The position numbers and the translations under genes were made by a program. From Amphiura filiformis (Eukaryota > Echinodermata > Ophiuroidea > Amphilepidida > Amphiuridae), in assembly GCF_039555335.1 (NCBI RefSeq), contig NW_027305504.1:272501-336500 (forward strand): 64,000 nt of DNA, written 5' to 3'. The notes beneath the pieces are model-generated. The model saw only the letters and a list, made by a program, of their open reading frames with translations. It searched no databases and was not told the origin of the DNA. Within the stretch, counting starts at the first letter, position 1. Each line of letters starts with the position of its first letter. Positions 46,337 to 59,179 of this stretch are shown piece by piece.

Positions 46337-47524
46337 GAAGGAGTACAAAATGCTTTGTTGTAGAATCATGGGGCTTGCATTTGTTAGCACAATTTCCTTG
46401 TGTGTGTGTGTGTGGGGGGGGGAGTTAGGGGAATTGATAATCGATTATCAATAATCGATAATCGATAAATCAAGTATCAATATTAACCGATTTTAATAAC
46501 TTAAATGCAACGACATACTGGAAAATGAAATGACTAAAATAGCTAGGTTGGTTGTATATGGGGAAGGGGTAGAGGAGGATCAAATGATTATTGATTATTG
46601 ATTAAGAATTGGTTATCGATTATCAAAAATCAATATCGAAAATCAATAGGCCAAAAAACCCGTTAATATATGCCAAAGAGAAATCGGTTAGGCCTATATA
46701 CATGATATAGTATATGCCAAAATGAAATCGGTCAGAAATGGTGACCGCGTGTAGGCCTATTCGTAGGTAGGGAGAGGGAGAAATTGGCAATCAAATAATT
46801 ATTAATAGATGATAATAGTTTAATATTAGGCAATAAACCAAAAATCACTTGTCAAAGAATGGTCATAGAAAGTAATATTTGGATTCCTATATATTTAATA
46901 TACGAACCATACAGTAAGTAGTTTTGAAATATTATTTTCTTAGAAGTGCTGGAAAAGCGACTTTTTCGAAATATCATTGTTCTGAATTGCAAAATCTGAC
47001 TTCCTATAAAACACTATGGCCCACAAGAGCCTCATCCCAGTGACATTGTCCAATGACCTCAATTACGTAATCATAGTGCAAAATTTGACCTCAAGTTGCA
47101 GAATATGAGTTTTTGTACCCAAATCTTCAAAAGTCATTCAATGAATGTACAAATGTATTGGGGTTTAAGAACTTTTCCCCTGATAGATGAGCATGCTGTG
47201 GATCCTAGTGTAGCGAGTTTCATGGTCACTGTCAAACTTTATTAACTCAGTCATCATACTCATGGACATTCCTGATCTCCTATTATGAAAGTCATAAGAG
47301 TTTCAAATTTCACAAACGAATCAAAACAAAAATATCTTTAAAAAAATGGTCGTTTTGCAAGAAAAATCACAAAACTGCATTTTTCTCAAATTTCTTAAAA
47401 TCGTTTTTCAAATTCCCTATAATATGCTTAATAAGATTTTTTTAAATAAATAAAACAAAAAAATAAAATCGGAAACATCACACAAAATGTATATGTATGT
47501 AGGCATAATATATGCTGTCACCGT
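46337..47524. repeat. Spacer S (unit 6)
   Basis: Single S; last spacer of the array. Confidence 0.92.
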
Positions 47525-49765
47525 CATTACAGGTCGATCTCGATAACTTTTCAGTCTTTGCGGACTTAGCATTTTTCCTATCTTCTGATACACTTCTGAT
47601 CCCCGGTTCTGACGATACATGAAACCGTGATAAAGCCCTCAGTCGCCGCAACAGCTTGTAAAGATATATCTATAGGAGGCCTTAACATCCCTCCGTTTTG
47701 GAACTGTAACCATGGTAGGTCTAACTCTTATTTCAAATCCTAACTCCAAAACATATTTCTAACTCTAATAGAAAATCCTAACCCTAATACGCATACCCTA
47801 TTTTGTAACCCCAACTCAAAATTCTAAATTATACACCTAAAGACCTCTCAAAACGTATGGGTAGCCATCATGTGTTAACGCGTGCTCTACAGAGTCTAAC
47901 TATTTGTAAATGAAATTCTATCGAGAACGCCCATTTAAGTAATTTCTAATCCCACCGATCCCACTGAAAAAAAATATGAATCCATAAATTAAAACAATTT
48001 ATATGCCTACAAACAATAGGGGAAACTTGTCCACGAAAGGTTTCATGGTCCGTCATTTCACAAATGTTCGGCTTTTCAAACTAAAATTTTACACACTAAT
48101 AGTGCCAAAATGGTCCACCAACTTGCTTCGATTAGGTCTTCATTTTGCAAAAGTTTCTTACTTCTCAGGGGCACATCCCCTCAGACACCCCCTGCGTCGC
48201 CGGCGCAAGACCTAATAATTTTATTTATTTCCTTATTGAACATATTTCATACTCGCGTATACCACTATGCGTAAAGCTGAAAACCCAATGCACGACATAG
48301 GTCATTTAGATAATACTATGCCTCAGTGGGCCGTTCAATAATTCAATTCAACAATGTCATTTGTACACGGAAGGTGAGTTAGGTCACGGTATGCACTATG
48401 ATAAAAGAGAATCACTACTATCTCTTTATTTAGTTGACGAGTGCATACCGTGGGTTTCAGACTATCTTACACTTTTAGAATATATTTTCTTCAAAAAGGC
48501 CCTGAATACCGTTCTTCTATAGCCAATAAGACAATTTTCATGTCCTAAAAGCAGTGGGTTAGTTTAAACACGTTTATTAACTTCGCAATAGCTTTTATAC
48601 CCAAAAATACTTCGTAATGTTACTTGAGCCTATTAGCTCAGTTGATAAGTCGTCTGTCTTGTTATTAAAAAGTCCGAGTTCGATTCCTAACGATTTAACA
48701 GAAAATTGATTTTTTTTTTTGCTTTCTTATTAAAATTACCAATTTCTCACTTTACTGAATTTCTGTTGAAATGAAAATATGCAGGATTTGTATTTTCATA
48801 AATAACATCACAAATAAAAGCAGAGTATCAACTGAGCTAACATACTGTACTTGTTCATCAATCATTGTATGTAGTCTAAAATAATGTTAACAAGCTGATT
48901 TACTCCGTTGCTTCATTTGTGGTAGACTGCGTTAAATTGGAAAAACAAGTGTACACTGTACATGGGTTCGATTCCTTTATTTGTTTTTTGGTCACGAGAT
49001 GTTGTGATAACTTTTATTTTCTTCTAGAGCTTTAATGTAAGATTTTAATTGGGGAAACAATAATTTGCCATATTAAAACCTAAGTTTTTCACAGTTAAGG
49101 TGACGAATAGTGAACTTGGACAGGGCCAAAATATCGCTTTACGACCTTTGATAAAGTGGAGGTTTCTTTGGTGTCAAGCTTAAACCCTTTCTAACACCTA
49201 ACCCTCCCCTTCCCCACCAATCAATGTTGGGTGCCACTAGGCGCGTGACCAAAAAGTAGGACTCAACATTGATCGGGGAGGGGGACTCAACATTGATCGG
49301 GGAGGTGGGGGGTGCTTATCTTGGCACTCACATAAAATTATTTGATTTTCCACCACATTATATAAGGGTACGGCCACTTCATGTATTCTACAGTGCGTTA
49401 TGTGCATAGTCTATAAGTTGATTAAAATGACGCTGTATTTCCAACCCGGGATTTCCAAAGAGTAGTGATTTAGTCGTCAGAAGTACAAGACATTTGTTTG
49501 AAATGATTGGTTTGAACATATTTACAGCACTAATCCCAAACCTTAACTATAATACGTATACCCTATTTTGTACCCAAATCAAATTCTAAATTATACACCG
49601 TCAGACTTCTCCTAACGTACCACTTTCATCGGCTGCCGAATTTGGCACCTTACATGGTCCGGAGACTAAGTCCAGACCCCAGGCTGCTTGGGTAGCAATG
49701 TTAACGCTTGCTCTACGGAGTCTAAGTTTTAAAGACTGAAATTCTATCGTGATCGACCAGTAATG
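47525..49765 (+). mobile_element. E element 7 (array end)
   Basis: Full E whose right terminus gatcgaccagtaatg is followed directly by the MITE sequence instead of S. This defines the true right end of E. Confidence 0.88.
48626..48720 (+). ncRNA. tRNA-like Pol III module, unit 7
   Basis: Boxes intact; T-run of 11 (48710-48720). Confidence 0.5.
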
Positions 49766-49950
49766 CCCCCATTTTTCTCAAAAAAAGTTGAGATTTTATA
49801 GCATTGGAAACCTCTGGCTACATAATGTTTATGTATCAAATATTTCTTGCAGATTAATTCATTTCACAAAAATATCGTGAAATTTGAATTACATTCTAGA
49901 ACAAGCTTTTTTCATGGATATGTTCTGAAAAAATGTCATAAAAAGAGGTG
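49766..49950 (-). mobile_element. Right piece of the TTAA-type MITE split by the array
   Basis: cccccatttttctcaaaaaa, then ggaaacctctggctacataa and the following ~100 bases match the MITE at 21164 from its C-run onward. The central palindrome and the far end are decayed. Together with 24493-24520 it reconstitutes one interrupted MITE. Confidence 0.85.
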
Positions 49951-51396
49951 ACACAATAAATACGGCGTAAAAAAGGAAAGATGACCGCGCACGTACCTTC
50001 TGAAGTTCGAATTTAGTGCATCGGGGTTTTTTTTTTCATGTACCAAAACTTTTCCATTTTCATCTGGGACAAACCTTTTGTAGGCCTAAATACTATCATC
50101 AATATTTCAATTAGGTTCATGCATACTCTCTAAATTCCAAAGAGTGAAAAGGTCAATCCTCCTCGGAGTGACTCTTCGGGTCAATCGAAAAGATTGACAT
50201 TTCAATCTACCAAGAGTGAAAATCACATATTTTCCTCCATACGAGTAAAATTTTCACTCTGCAAAGAGTGAAATTTCAATCTTTTTAGAGTGAAATTTCA
50301 ATCTTTTTAGAGTGAAATTTCAATCTTTTTAGAGTGAAATTTTCAATCCTTTCACAGAGTGTTCCCTCAGCACAATCTCTCTCGATTGAAGTGTGTTTAA
50401 ATTTAATAAAAATAAATAAACTTCATACACAAACCTGTTCAATTCGGCATAGGAACAGTGGCTAAAACAACGGTCAAAAATCAGATTTAGGTTGAAACAT
50501 GTTTTCCAGAAATTCACAGAAAATTGGATGACGATCAGTGTTTGTGAACGAAACAGGCCAACCTTTTACTATTTCGGCCCAATAAAATTTAATCGAACGA
50601 AGTGAATTTCAGGGGGTTACACTACACTGGGTCTGGTTACGTTCATAAAACAGTGTAAACATAACTAAAATGTGTGAAATTGTCTTTCTGATATTTTTTG
50701 AGTTATTACAAAGATATCTTTAATGTTGTTTTTTTCCAAAATACACACATCTTCCTGAAAGTGAAATCAGTGGCGTAGCCAGGGGTACCGGCGGGGAAGG
50801 CCCCCTATCATTTTCAAAAAATAGACAAATGGGGACAATACTTTGGCTTTGCTATCCACAGTGGGACAAAAATTGACAAATGGGGCCCAAAAAATGTCTT
50901 TTTGGGTGGGGGTGCGGCGTGCCGCACCCACCCTGTATTCTCTGACGATTGACCTACTTTTTCACATGCCGCAGTGTTGAGAAAATATTCTAGCCGGTTA
51001 TATCCCAAACACCCACAGAGGTGATAGTTTACGGCGAATTTTGTAATTATTACTTGATTTTGATATGTAAGTAATACGATAAAGTCGTCATAGGCAGTAA
51101 TGTGTTTGTATTAAAAGAAATAACAAAAATAACTATTTAAGTAATAGAAATACTATTTGGAAATTGCAGCAAGATTTGCAGATGTTTTTATTTGAACAGT
51201 ACCAGTTCACCAGTTTTGCTAGTTTTCCTAATCTTTGGGCTAAATTAATAGCATCGTGAAGGTCATATATATCATTTTATACTGACAGCTTTGGCATGTA
51301 CTTAAATACAGCTTGTATGTGCATTGTGTTCAGTGTGTACATAGGCTATTTACTTTTCAAATCTTGTGACAAATAGTGCTTGCTGATCATGCTTGT
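49951..51396. other. Intergenic DNA with small repeats
   Basis: No gene seen. Contains the agagtgaaatttcaatc minisatellite (50264-50349) and, at 50770-50790, cagtggcgtagccagggg, a word common to dispersed repeats; related words occur at about 52840 and 53145 and reversed at about 55650. Confidence 0.6.
50264..50349. repeat. 22-base minisatellite
   Basis: Four near-perfect copies of agagtgaaatttcaatcttt (period 22). The flanking 150 bases contain looser and inverted versions (agattgacatttcaatc, tttcactct). Confidence 0.88.
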
Positions 51397-53274
51397 ATAT
51401 CAGTTCGGGGGCACTGCTAATTCAAAGACGTCTCTGATATCAAAGACTCTTCAGTGCCGAGTCACCTGACAGTATCATAATTCAAAGACGTCTCGTAAAT
51501 CACATACTCCCTAGTCTCAAAACCCAGGCGCAAACGATATTGTGAACGTGAACTGGCGCAACGGGAATAATTTTGCGAGTAGGCCTAACCAGCATGATCA
51601 GGGTTGTAGCTAGCCCAAGTGCCTGCTAGCTCCTGCTAATTTTACTATCCAATTTATGAATTAAATCGCGGGCTCGGGATACACTCTTTCTAGTGAACGT
51701 GAGAAATCGGAGAATGCTAAAAAATTGTTGCTCTTTGTCAACTTTGAGCTTAAATGCTGCAGAATAACTTTGCTCCCTCGACGACATTTTGCAGACTTTC
51801 AATTCTCCGGACACATCAAAACTGTTTATTGGTTATTTTCGGAGCATATATTTTTTACAGATTTCCAACTGAGCCGCGAATTTTAGTTTTAGGCCTATAC
51901 TGGGGGCCGAACACTCGTGTTCAATATTTCCTCCAATTCAGCCTAAGTTTAGGCTTTTCTGTTTTGACGCAAGGGGTGCTTGAGGGGGATGTGCTATAAT
52001 AGGCCTATAGTCATTATATCTATGAAAAATAGGCCTATAATTTCTAACAAATTTCCTGCGGACCTGACTTCTGCATGGGTATGAACCTGCTCAATTAGGC
52101 CTATATGGATACTTGCAAGTTAGCCTTTTCTTTTTTGACGGAGAAGGGCGCCTGAGGGGGATGTGCTCCCTCAGAAGTTGGAGAATTATTTTAAAAAGTT
52201 ATGAAAGGCACAATAAAGGCATTTGGTGTAAAAGTTTACACTTATTATTCGTATTATTTTGGGCATAACAGATTTCAACGGACCCGACTTGTGAGGGGGA
52301 TATTATCCTCAAACTAAAAGCCAATTGGTGCATCATTTTGCATTAGGCCCCTATTATTAACTTATTTTTCCGACCATCATGATTAAGCATAGCCTTTTAA
52401 GTTTTATATAGGCCAAATAACCATGTCATGATAATGCATAATATGTATTTTAGAATGGATTTCCAGTGGATGCGACTTCCGTGTCACAAATTTCAAGCAT
52501 GAACATAATGATGATGCGCAATGACTCAGAACGTACTCTTAATTCCTCGTTTCTTCTTGTTTTCCTTCCACTTTTCCCCCTTTCGTTTGCCTAAAAATCC
52601 CCGGATATTGAAATGAGCCTGGGTGGCTGTGGCAAAACAAAATTTTCAACCCAGTTTTGCTAATATTTTGTCCTGATTTTTGTAACATTTTCGTCCCGGT
52701 ATTGGCAGTTATTTTATATATGTTTTCAGTTGTCGGGATATTTCTTTCAATTTTTGGGAAATCAGACCGAAAAAGTAGACCTTTTCCTTTTCCCTCCCTT
52801 TTCCGCCTTTCAATTTTTTAGGGGGCACTATACTGCCCCACTGGCTATGCCCAGGCCCATACGCAGAGTGGGGCCGTGCGGTGGGGCAAAAGTCCTCAAA
52901 AAATCCTAATTTGCGACCGTAGAGAGCAAAAAAAATTGTTTTTTCACAAAACGTTTGTGAAGAAGGTCCACTTTTTACAAAATCGCCCCTGGAAAAAAAA
53001 AAAAAGAACCACTTTTTCAAAATCAGCACCCCCCCAAACGGGCCTGGCTATGCCACTGCTCTGTCACTCCCCTTCCTCTCCCTCCCTCTCCCTTCTCTCT
53101 TTCTCTCTCTGTCTCCCTAATTTTTTTTAAGACCTGGGGCTGCAGCGGCGTAGCTGGGATTTTTTCCAGGGGGGGAGGCAAGCCTGTATGGGGCAGGGGC
53201 CCAAATCCACCAAATTTCCCTGCACTTGGGGGGGGGCGAGAGGGGACGGGGCCCAAATAGCAGTGATGTATCAT

Positions 53275-53410
53275 TCGAGTCCGGACTCGAGTCCACTTTA
53301 TGTTGGACTCGGACTTGGCTCGGACTCGGACACAAAAAGACTCGGCTCGGCTCGGACTCGGACACAAAAGGACTCGGACTCGAAGCCGAGTCCGGTCCGA
53401 GTCCAGTCCA
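53275..53410. repeat. GGACTC low-complexity block 1
   Basis: Array of ggactcgg / cttggctcgg words with palindromic ggactcgagtcc. It is open in several frames on both strands because the repeat is a multiple of three, but encodes only D/S-rich or R/V-rich low complexity. Confidence 0.9.
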
Positions 53411-53888
53411 ATTAAATGCATGTAAAATGTGAAATGATTATCTAAAAATGTCAAAATAGATCTCAAATTTCTTGACTTTACTTATTAATTTGGCCATTTT
53501 CCAAATCAATTGAGGCTGTGAAATCTGTGATCTGCCATATATCCTACATAGCCACCAAATTATTTAGATTTATCTGTCACTTGGCAGAATCATATTATTT
53601 ATATCATTAATGAAATAATTGATAATTAATTAAATGCATAATTTTATTAAATATTTGGACTACAAAAATATCTAAGAGTTCTTTCATAGAACTTTCCAAT
53701 CCATTAAAATTAAACTCTTGAAAGAGAGAAACATGCACACTGTACCCTACATTTCAGCTCCCACTCAATAAAATGGTACTCATCCATAGTGGTTTGTGTG
53801 TGCTACCCACTGCACATTTGTGTGGGACAATTTTGAAATGATGTTTAGAATTATTACAGGTGAATTTCTGTTAGTATTATTATTATGA

Positions 53889-53965
53889 CAATGATCATGA
53901 TGATGATAACGATGATGACGTATGTGATGATAATGGTGATGATGATGATGATGATGATGATGATC
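53889..53965. repeat. (GAT)n microsatellite
   Basis: Interrupted gatgat repeat, purest at the 3' end. Confidence 0.92.
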
Positions 53966-55221
53966 TTATATTTCTGTAATGTATAATTTCAAATTTTGAA
54001 TACATTGCAATTCATTTACATGTCATACATGTATGCTTCTCTAGCCTGGGCGCAAAAGTTTACATGTAGTGCACAGTGTCATCGACCCTATATCTTCATG
54101 GCAGAAATCGCCATGGTAGGTTGAATCCACAGCCACGATTGGCCATTTGGTTCAGACCTTTGAAGCTCTTTGAGACGAATAATTAGTCGAGGGACATGAC
54201 TAAGGCTACTCACAATAGGCGGGTAAATGATCTTGGTTGTGCGTGAATAAGCTTGTATACCCCATTGAGGTCAATGGTCATCGACTTTTATACTGCCTAG
54301 TAGTGAGTGCAGCTGTACTACACGATGTAGTCCATACAGGACCAACGCAATATAAAATTAGAGTTTTGGTCCGATTTTGAGTTCAAAGCGCACGGCCAAT
54401 TTTCAAAGCGCATTCTAGCGACCATCATATCTGTTCAACACGTATTTTCAAGAGTATGAGACCACATCTGGTTTCTTGAGAAAAATTCATTTACGGGAGA
54501 TATTCATCATTTTCTAACCCGGTATCCAAAGATTTTCGTCTGATATCAAAATCGTGCATAGCAATTCACGTGTATCGATCCCGTGTATTCATTTTAGTGT
54601 CTCTCCTGCACCAAATAATTATTAGCCAGGCGGTGTCGGTGTGTAGTGTACAACACACACACACACAAAATATCCCCACATGACTGATGTCTGACACAGG
54701 TGATCTGATACATACGTTCAGGTGTTACATGTATGGGTCTTTGAAGTATTGTGTGTACGGTTGGTTGGTTTGAGTCTTTAAAATGTCAACTGATGTGTGA
54801 GGTGGGGTGGGGTGGGTTTGGTAGGGTGGGTGTGTACAATGTATAGGGAAAGCGGTGTGTGCTATGGTGTAGTGAGTGACCTTTGACCACTGACCTTCTT
54901 TTTCTACAATTTTATCATCAAAATAAAATTATGCGGAATCTTTGAAATTTTCTTTTTTTCAGTAAATTTGTATTGTAAATTTTCAAATTGGAAACAAAAT
55001 ATAAAATTTTGCTGCATTTTTTGGAAATAATGACCCATTTAAAAAAAATGTTATACCAAATGACCCCTTCTTTAAAAATGTTATACCCAATTACCCCTTT
55101 TTCATCTTGTTATACCCAATGACCCATTTTTGTACAAACAGGCTTCTACTAAGCAATGCCAGTAGACAGATACATGTCACTTTAAAGTTAAATGACCTCC
55201 CCCCCCCACCACACCTCTGGG
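53966..55221. other. Interior of the 4.9-kb element, no gene seen
   Basis: AT-rich with a short (CA)n at 54648-54666, a G-rich stretch at 54800-54835 and three versions of a ttatacccaatgaccc word at 55050-55125. No coding signal. Confidence 0.6.
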
Positions 55222-55440
55222 CATGGACTCTGACCGAGTCCGGACTCGAGCCGGACTCGAGTCCGGACTCGGGTCTTATTTTTGTTGGACTCGGACTTGG
55301 CTCGGACTCGGCACCCCCAGACTTGGGCTCGAGTCCGGACTCGGACACACAAGGACTCGGACTTGGCTCGGACTCGGATACTAATGGACTCGGCTCGGCT
55401 CGGACTCGGACAAGCTGGACTCGGGTACAAGTCTGCCAAA
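55222..55440. repeat. GGACTC low-complexity block 2
   Basis: Same word family as block 1 but longer. Its outer flank (ggcaggggcccaaat near 55588, gctacgccactg near 55652) is the reverse-oriented counterpart of the flank of block 1 (gcggcgtagctgg near 53147). Confidence 0.9.
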
Positions 55441-56323
55441 TAGACAATTTTTGCCAGGCTTATTGATAATAATCGTATGGTATTGCATATCGTATGGATT
55501 CCCCCTCTCTCTGCCCCTCTTCTCCCTCTCTCTCCTCTCTTTTTCCTTTTTCTCCCTCCTTTTTCCTCTTTTTTCCTTGCACTAGGGGGCAGGGGCCCAA
55601 ATAGGCAAATTTTGCCAGTGGGGGAAATTGCCCCCCTGCCCCCCCCTGGCAGCTACGCCACTGCGGGGCTGAGGCCCCAAAGCCCCACTCCCTGGGCATG
55701 CAGTGGGCACGCGCCTGGTTTACCGTAATTTGTTGATCTATTTTGAGCCACCTAATCATATCATAACCCTACCCCTATCAATAAAATACAAGTGTCCATA
55801 TTTCTCCGAATTCATATCCCATGCACGTGTGCAAGAGTCAGGCCACGAGGTTAGGCCTGAACGTTTCCGTAGGGGCCTACCATTTTTCAAGTCATTTTTG
55901 AATATATTTTGGAAAAGTTGCCGCCACAATGCATGCCAAAAATCGCTCCCTCCCCTTGTTGACTGGCCAAAATTCATTGTTCCCTCCTTTTTTGCCTTGC
56001 CAAAATATTCACTCCCCCATGACTTGGGATTTTTGTTACTTCAAAACGTTGGATATGGCTCGATTTTGCCAATCTAAGTGTTTTCTGGGACCATTTGTCA
56101 GAATTTGCACAGATAGATATGATGTTTGCACAGGCAGATATTTGCTAAACATAGGAAAGCATATTCCGATACAGTCACCTTCGTTTCGATGTGCTGCATC
56201 TAGCGCCGAACTGTAAAAAAAAAGCACGACGTATGTGATATCACAGACCCCCGTATGTGAAATCACTGACCCGTCTTTGATATCAGAGACGTCTTTGAAT
56301 TAGCAGTGCCCCCGAACTGATAT

Positions 56324-58320
56324 GGTATTATAGACAAATTATTAGAATGCATGTGCACCAGTAGAAATGGCCCAGGTTGAATAAAATAAATAAACATATG
56401 AATGAATATTTTATTCCCTGGATTATTTTTGTTGGGACAAAATAATGATATAGTTTGACGCTTTGAAATACAGTTATGTTAATCATAATAAAGTTACAAA
56501 GTTAAAAAATAATATCGAAATATTGTAAAATCAAACATTTCCCCTCATAAGTTGCAATACAACATATTGAGGAAATTGATATGACAGATTTTGATATGGA
56601 AAGCAGCCCTGTTGTCTCACCAGAGAAGATGAGCAGAAGTCTTTCTATCTGATGATAAAAAAAAACTCTAGGTATGATTACGAAAATGTTTTAAATAACT
56701 ATTATCTACAAAAGTTTTATAACCATGTTTTATATAAAATGTTAACATAAAACGTCTTGTGTTATGATGTGAAGGGTTAATATAAAAACAGGAAAAATCT
56801 GTTCCAACTGACCAGCAGAGAACAAAGGATAAGCAATAGATCAGATTAAAATCAGGGAAAATATGACACAACCTCCAATGGGGAATAACAAACGTATAAA
56901 CGTATAAAGTTAAAAACTCTTTTAACTTTGTTTATACGTTTTGTGTTATTCCCCTATTGGAAATCGATGTTGTGTCATATTTTCCCTGTTTTTAATTGTG
57001 AACTTGATTTACTCATTCTTTCATTTCTCTTGACAATTTTTCATTTGCCCACCCTATTCCTTTTAAAGGAATTTTTATTAGCATTGCCCCTCCACAGTAA
57101 AAGGCTGGCTACGCCCTAGACTAAATCCTCCAGTCTCGAATATACGCACGGCCGCTACACTGTGCTGAATACGAGGACTGAACACCAAACGTGTTCTGAG
57201 CGTGGAGGAATTTTGAGCTCATTAATAAAACGCGTGCGACGTCGCGCGCTTCGCGTCGCACGTCGCATTGCCATTTAAGGAAATTTTCCTGGGTAAATTA
57301 TCTTCCGATTCGCCTGTGAATAAAACAACTGTTTTTAAAGGAATTTTAATGAATTTTAAACTTGCTCTTTTTCTATGATAATTGCTTTCTTTCCTGCGAT
57401 TTTTGTTTGGTTATGATAGGCCTATTGCTATATTTTCCTTTCACCATTCTGATTCTGTTTAATACTCTGTCTGACTTCCTCAAGTTTCACTCGGCCGTCA
57501 TGTCGGTCCGGTTTTAATTGGGTATATTTTTGCTTTGTTTTCTTTAAACTTAGGCCTACGTTCAATTTTCATCATCATATTTAATTATTTCGCAAGACGC
57601 CTACTTTTATTTGTGGTTCATCATCGTGTGTAACAAATTTCATGTTAAACAGCCCAAACTAACCTGGCCGAAGCCGCCGAACATGAAAACAAATAAAGTG
57701 CTTGTGTGTCGCCCGAAGGCTCCATTGTTTTTGTTGTTGTTGTTTTTTAATTACTTCAAAATGGATGGTAGGCTTGTTTCTTATATTTGCAGTTACAGTG
57801 AACAATATTTATTTATAACACAGTCCACGCTTATATATGCCGCGCCGTAGAGAATCACAGCCGAGTTTTACGGTGCACCCACAGTAGAAAGTCAAATGAA
57901 ATGTTTTAAATTCATAATTTTTGTTGCGTGATGATGCGACTTGATCTAATATTTTATTGTATTTCATTCATGTATACATTTAATACCGGTACCTGTCAAA
58001 ACCATGTCAAAACCAGAAAAATGCTTAAAGGTCCACCACCACATCTGGAATAATGAACTACATAATTGAGTTATGTGGCCTAGGGCATGTCAGTCCAGAC
58101 ACCACCTAAGTCCAGACAAGTATACAAGTATACAGGAGTGTGATCTATAAGGACAAGGTCACCTACTATTCTGGCCAGTTGACCAGGCCAACGTTTGTGG
58201 ACCTTTAAGTTTGAAAAAATATCATTTGAGTTTGTTTTTATTAAAATGAAAAGAAAATTAGTCAGAAATATTTGCATTCCCAGGTACATGTACATCATTT
58301 GTATACATGGTCGTTATTTA
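56324..58320. other. AT-rich DNA without a supported gene
   Basis: Contains the hairpin at 56853-56988 and a CG-rich palindromic stretch (cgtgcgacgtcgcgcgcttc near 57232). Short open frames lack splice partners, repeats or recognised motifs. Confidence 0.6.
56853..56988. mobile_element. 136-base foldback element
   Basis: Left arm cagggaaaatatgacacaac, ccaatggggaataac, gtataaac; right arm gtttatacg, gttattcccctattgg, gttgtgtcatattttccctg. Near-complete pairing with a small loop of aaagttaaaaactcttttaacttt, itself palindromic in part. Confidence 0.85.
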
Positions 58321-59136
58321 GGGGGCTGTCATTTTCTTTGGAAGGGGGTGAGTCATGAATATACGGGGGGGGGGTCATAGCATTTTTTGACTAAAAATAG
58401 GGGGGGGGTTATAATTTTTTACACCAAAATATGGGGGTGTGCATGGGGTTATAGAATTATTAAGGGCTGGTGACCCAAAATTTTCCCGCGCTGCGCAGGC
58501 AATCTTTTAACTTACGATCAAAATGTATGCACAATCTTTAGTTATATGATTCAAAATTTTGGCGCGCTCCGCGCACCTTTACACTTACGATCAAAATTTT
58601 AACGCGCTCCACACACTTTTTTCGCATTTAAGTTTTTGCGCGCTTCGTGCCTTAGGGGGGATGTAATTTTATTCGGCAGGGGTGGGGTCATGAATATGTC
58701 GGTGACCGAAGTCAATTTTTTTACGACCCCCCTATCGCGAGCTAAATTTTTAACGACCCCCGATCGCGGGTCAAAACTTTTTATGACCCCTTCCGCCTAT
58801 ACAGACTGAAGACAAATTATTTATGGCCGGAAGTAAGGCGCGGAGCGTGCCCAAATTTTAGAGCGGAGTGCGCGAAACACGTTAAAAATTTTGATCGTAA
58901 GTGTAAAGAAGGAACGCGGAGCGCGCAAAAATCTTGCATTGTATAACAAAAGATTGCGCACACGTTCTGGTTTTGAAGCTAAAGAATGCGTGCGCAGCGC
59001 GCAAAATTTGTGAGTCACCAGCCCTTAATAATTCTATAACCCCCCCATTTTGGTTGTTAAAAACTTTTTGGTATCAAATTTCTATGACCCCCCAAGTATA
59101 TTCATGACCCCCCTTTTGAAGAAAATGACAGCCCCC
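58321..59136. mobile_element. G-rich TIR element with TTTA duplication
   Basis: Ends gggggctgtcattttctt and gaaaatgacagccccc, flanked by TTTA on both sides (58317-58320, 59137-59140). The arms mirror each other far inward (gggctggtgac / gtcaccagccc; ggggtcat / atgacccc). 816 bases, no ORF. Confidence 0.88.
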
Positions 59137-59179
59137 TTTAGTTCCAGTGATGAATAATTTGTAGTCAGTCTGTGTAGGC

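Larger units (their letters stand above)
24521..49765. repeat. 25-kb tandem array E(SE)n, seven units
   Basis: Units start at 24521, 29153, 33781, 37215, 40642, 44088 and 47525. The first two are ~4.63 kb, the next four ~3.43 kb, the last is the 2.24-kb E part only. E is bounded by inverted ends cattacaggtcgatctcgat and atcgtgatcgaccagtaatg; S is the ~1.18 kb that follows. Units are almost identical apart from homopolymer lengths and small indels. No ORF longer than ~100 codons is present and the short ones are just repeated noise. The array may be collapsed or expanded in the assembly. Confidence 0.95.
51397..56323. mobile_element. 4.9-kb element with 51-base inverted termini
   Basis: The left end atatcagttcgggggcactg, then ctaattcaaagacgtctctg and atatcaaagac, is mirrored exactly or nearly at 56273-56323. 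A second subterminal block (cgtaaatcacatactccc) is mirrored loosely near 56240-56260. No transposase is found inside; content is taggcctat-rich DNA and low-complexity blocks. No unambiguous target duplication. Confidence 0.75.

Noticed and set aside
25001-48215. Seven-fold repeated ~70-90-codon plus-strand frame and ~72-100-codon minus-strand frames in the array
   Set aside because: Lengths and C-termini change with small indels in homopolymers; no start context, motif or conservation beyond the DNA identity of the units.
24521-49765. rDNA, 5S, snRNA or histone gene cluster as an explanation of the tandem array
   Set aside because: No recognisable rRNA, 5S, U-snRNA or histone coding sequence in the 3.4-kb unit.
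24521-49765. CRISPR array
   Set aside because: Repeat units are kilobases long with no short repeat/spacer pattern; eukaryotic context.
53023-53466. 147-codon minus-strand frame and its overlapping partners
   Set aside because: Driven by the GGACTC repeat and C-rich DNA; low-complexity product in several frames at once.
55091-55466. 118/119-codon frames on both strands
   Set aside because: Same low-complexity repeat; frames open on both strands together.
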